The notes below the pieces were generated by a model, which searched no databases, was not told the origin of the DNA, and saw only the letters and a program-made list of their open reading frames with translations. From contig CAJQJI010000127.1 of the NCBI GenBank assembly GCA_905478675.1, positions 1 to 6,103 on the forward strand: DNA of 6,103 bases, read 5' to 3'. The stretch is from Candidatus Altimarinota bacterium. Its GTDB lineage: Bacteria > Patescibacteriota > Gracilibacteria > UBA4473. The position numbers and the translations under genes were made by a program. This document shows, one piece after another, positions 3,937 to 6,103 of the stretch; position 1 is the first letter of the stretch, and each line of letters starts with the position of its first letter.

Positions 3937-6103
3937 CTATGACGCAAAAATTTGTACAACATAAAACTCACCCTTTTGATTTTGCGCTACACCAACCCCC
4001 ATACGCGACCACTTAGTCGACAAAATATTTTTCCGATGCGAACCAGAATTCTCTAAACCCGATAAAGCTAAATTCAAATTAGAACCATAACTTACGTTTT
4101 CAGCAAAACTTCTTAAATTAAGCCCCTCTAAACGATCGGCGGGAGTTTGCCCCTCAGGAGATTCATGCCCAATAAAATCTTCATCCGCCATTCTCTGGGC
4201 ATACGCTTGAGCGACTCGTTGCAAATCTACATTCGAAAGTATGGTATTTAAACCCTGCTCACTTCGAATTCGGTTAATCCAATCATAAATAGCCGTATTA
4301 GAGGTTTCTTTTACCACCGTTTGAATTTTAGCCATAACGGGTAAGAGTTCCTCAGCCTCAACATAAATACCGCGATTAAATAAAATATCGCCTTTATCGC
4401 CAATAACTTCTACAATATATCGTCCCGTTTGTTTGGCTTCAAAGGTAAAACTAAAGTTATCTCCGTTTTGATATAAAGGCGTAGTTTCAACAAAACCATC
4501 CGGAGTCGTTATAAAAACTTCATCAAACAAGGTGTAATGACTATCTAACTTTTGCCCTTGCAGACTAATCGCTTGCGGTTCTCGATAATAACGGTTAAAG
4601 GGTTTTATACTTACCGCTTCATTTTCAGCATCGGGAAAACCACGCCTTAAATTCAAATTTTTAAACGTTACGTGTTTCCAGTTCGTTCGTTGCGCAAAAA
4701 AAGTTCCATCAGCCGATAAGGCTTGGTATAAATCTATTGAAAGTGGCTGATCAACGCTAAAATTAGCATCAAACCATTCGTAATCGAAGGCATAATTATT
4801 TAGTCCACCTTCTAATACGATATTTTTTTTAAGTTCATTTTGTGAAAAAACAAGTTTCGTTAAACGATTTTCACCACTCGCCCAATCAAGCTTAGCCTTT
4901 TTATCTTCGGGAACCACACTAATATTTAAAGGCGAGGCAAAGGTCACGTCATAGGCTGGCAACTTTCTTTCTCGCGGATACGGTTTTACCTCAATTTCCG
5001 CCACCCGAGATTGCCGCTGATCATCAAATACAATCCCCATATCAAAAGTACCAACTTCTAAAAAAGCAATGGGCACTACGAAGTTCGTTCCAGACACAGG
5101 GCCTTCAAACTGTGTTTGTTCTCCCGTGGCCTGATTCTCCATAAACACCGTTACGGTTTTAAAACGCTCTTCTGCGAGTGATTTCCCCGCTAACTCAAAT
5201 ACTAAACCTTGCGGAATTGTTTGTGCGAAAGTACGACGCAATTCAATGTCCCCATAAAAATCAGTATGAACGAGGGCCGCGGTTTCCCCATAAAAAGGCT
5301 GATCATACATAACAGAATTAGTTGGAAAACTTTCGCCTGAATTCAGACTTTCAAAAGTATCAACTCTTAATTGTTCCTGCACAACGGCTGGTACTTCTGC
5401 CTGAGTTGTTTCTTCTGACAACAATGGTCGAATCGCTTCAGGAATAGCTTTGATTAAATCTTCTGGTTCGGCAAAAAGTTCAAACTCTACAAATAAAACG
5501 CCAGTTCCCAGTGGGGCTAAACGCTCAAAAGCGGCTCCAGACAAATCCAGTACTCGCTGTTCATGATACGGCCCACGATCATTAACTCGCACAACCACAA
5601 AGTCTCCTGCCGCATTACTCACTTTTAATCGAGTCCCCAACGGCAACGTTCGATGAGCCGCCGTCAAAGCCTCTGGATCATAAGCTTCTCCGCTAGCCGT
5701 TGGCTGACCGGCTAAGCTCTCATGATAATAACTAGCTAAACCATTCCCTGCATACGTATATTTTTTAGCAAAGTCAGCGGCCGCCACTTGCTGCGTTCGA
5801 TAAATTATTTCAGCCGCTTCCCCTCTATCAATCACCCCGTTGGGGTCTTCACTCGCTGGCAATAAACGATACTCTTCTGCCAAAATAAGGTACGGATCAA
5901 ACCACAATTCATCTTCTAACTTATCGGGCACAGGGAGTTCTAAGGCTTCAAACAACATTTTAATAAACTCTGCCCGACGCACTTTTACGGCTGGGTAAAA
6001 GGAACCATCAGGAAACCCTTCCACAATATTCAACGCATAAGCGGTATTCACAAAATCCGCAAACCATTGCCCCATTTCCACATCAGGAAAAACGGAACCA
6101 TCG
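3937..6103 (-). CDS. SLH - RlpA-like - CAP multidomain envelope protein, start beyond the window
   Basis: The frame is open to the right edge, so the N-terminus is missing; residues here count from the GTG at 6081. An S-layer-homology repeat runs from before residue 1 to about 48 (FPDVEMGQW, GFPDGSFYP, RRAEF). A diverged second repeat follows at about 57-100 (IDRGEA). These bind cell-wall polymer. Residues 108-204 form an RlpA-like double-psi beta-barrel (GLASYYHESLAG, GEAYDPEALTAAH, VNDRGPY). It keeps the acidic, His143 and Asp168 positions needed for lytic transglycosylase activity in RlpA. Residues about 240-590 are beta-rich and not recognised, probably Ig-like modules. Residues 597-714 are a CAP/YkwD-type domain (GHESPEG with His639, AENV with Glu661, SHRKNIL with His682, YVVQIF). 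It should act at the cell wall. The TAG stop lies 19 bases before the fibronectin gene, its likely operon partner. There is no SPOR domain. Confidence 0.88.
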   Translation of the reverse strand, partial: DGSVFPDVEMGQWFADFVNTAYALNIVEGFPDGSFYPAVKVRRAEFIKMLFEALELPVPDKLEDELWFDPYLILAEEYRLLPASEDPNGVIDRGEAAEIIYRTQQVAAADFAKKYTYAGNGLASYYHESLAGQPTASGEAYDPEALTAAHRTLPLGTRLKVSNAAGDFVVVRVNDRGPYHEQRVLDLSGAAFERLAPLGTGVLFVEFELFAEPEDLIKAIPEAIRPLLSEETTQAEVPAVVQEQLRVDTFESLNSGESFPTNSVMYDQPFYGETAALVHTDFYGDIELRRTFAQTIPQGLVFELAGKSLAEERFKTVTVFMENQATGEQTQFEGPVSGTNFVVPIAFLEVGTFDMGIVFDDQRQSRVAEIEVKPYPRERKLPAYDVTFASPLNISVVPEDKKAKLDWASGENRLTKLVFSQNELKKNIVLEGGLNNYAFDYEWFDANFSVDQPLSIDLYQALSADGTFFAQRTNWKHVTFKNLNLRRGFPDAENEAVSIKPFNRYYREPQAISLQGQKLDSHYTLFDEVFITTPDGFVETTPLYQNGDNFSFTFEAKQTGRYIVEVIGDKGDILFNRGIYVEAEELLPVMAKIQTVVKETSNTAIYDWINRIRSEQGLNTILSNVDLQRVAQAYAQRMADEDFIGHESPEGQTPADRLEGLNLRSFAENVSYGSNLNLALSGLENSGSHRKNILSTKWSRMGVGVAQNQKGEFYVVQIFAS

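Noticed and set aside
3918..3971. Upstream GTG start (3971) for the fibronectin protein
   Set aside because: It would put 18 polar residues before an obvious signal peptide and overlap the upstream gene by 35 bases; ATG at 3917 is better.
6079..6081. GTG at 6081 as the true start of the SLH protein
   Set aside because: The frame stays open to the edge and the preceding codons (DGSVFPD) continue the SLH repeat, so this is an internal valine.
2490..6103. Alternative genetic code (TGA read as glycine)
   Set aside because: Long frames are uninterrupted under the standard code, stops are TAG and TAA, and glycine uses ordinary GGN codons.

Overview
The window looks like a piece of a moderately AT-rich bacterial chromosome. 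Four protein genes fill its right six-sevenths, and a gene-free block of about 850 bases at the left folds unusually well as RNA. Multi-domain surface proteins (SLH, RlpA-like, CAP, fibronectin III), weak or absent Shine-Dalgarno sequences and tight packing would fit a Candidatus Patescibacteria (CPR) lineage such as Peregrinibacteria. That assignment is inference only. The genes read cleanly in the standard code, with TAG and TAA as stops and no in-frame TGA, so lineages that read TGA as glycine are unlikely.

Layout. Positions 1-856 hold no convincing protein gene. They carry a 13-bp perfect hairpin at the left edge (5-37), then a dense series of long hairpins and multi-helix elements from about 75 to 745, then a second terminator-like hairpin (798-840). 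G-U wobbles in the best helices fall on the plus strand, so I propose an unidentified large structured RNA on that strand. A good sigma-70-like promoter nevertheless points the other way at 750-778, so the strand is not settled. Next comes an RluF/RsuA-family pseudouridine synthase (857-1546, minus). It is divergent, across 44 bases, from an AEC-family membrane transporter (1591-2493, plus). The transporter converges on a fibronectin-III surface protein (2490-3917, minus), and their stop codons overlap inside one TTAA. The fibronectin gene is the second of a two-gene minus-strand unit. The first gene (3937 to beyond the right edge) encodes a large envelope protein with S-layer-homology repeats, an RlpA-like domain with its catalytic residues, an unassigned middle and a C-terminal CAP domain.

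How they fit together. The two right-hand minus genes look like one cell-surface module: an S-layer-anchored protein with a predicted peptidoglycan-cleaving domain, and a signal-peptide-bearing, C-terminally membrane-anchored adhesin or scaffold. The pseudouridine synthase is a housekeeping ribosome-modification enzyme and the transporter is a generic AEC carrier of unknown substrate. The points most worth following are the structured RNA candidate and the SLH-RlpA-CAP fusion.
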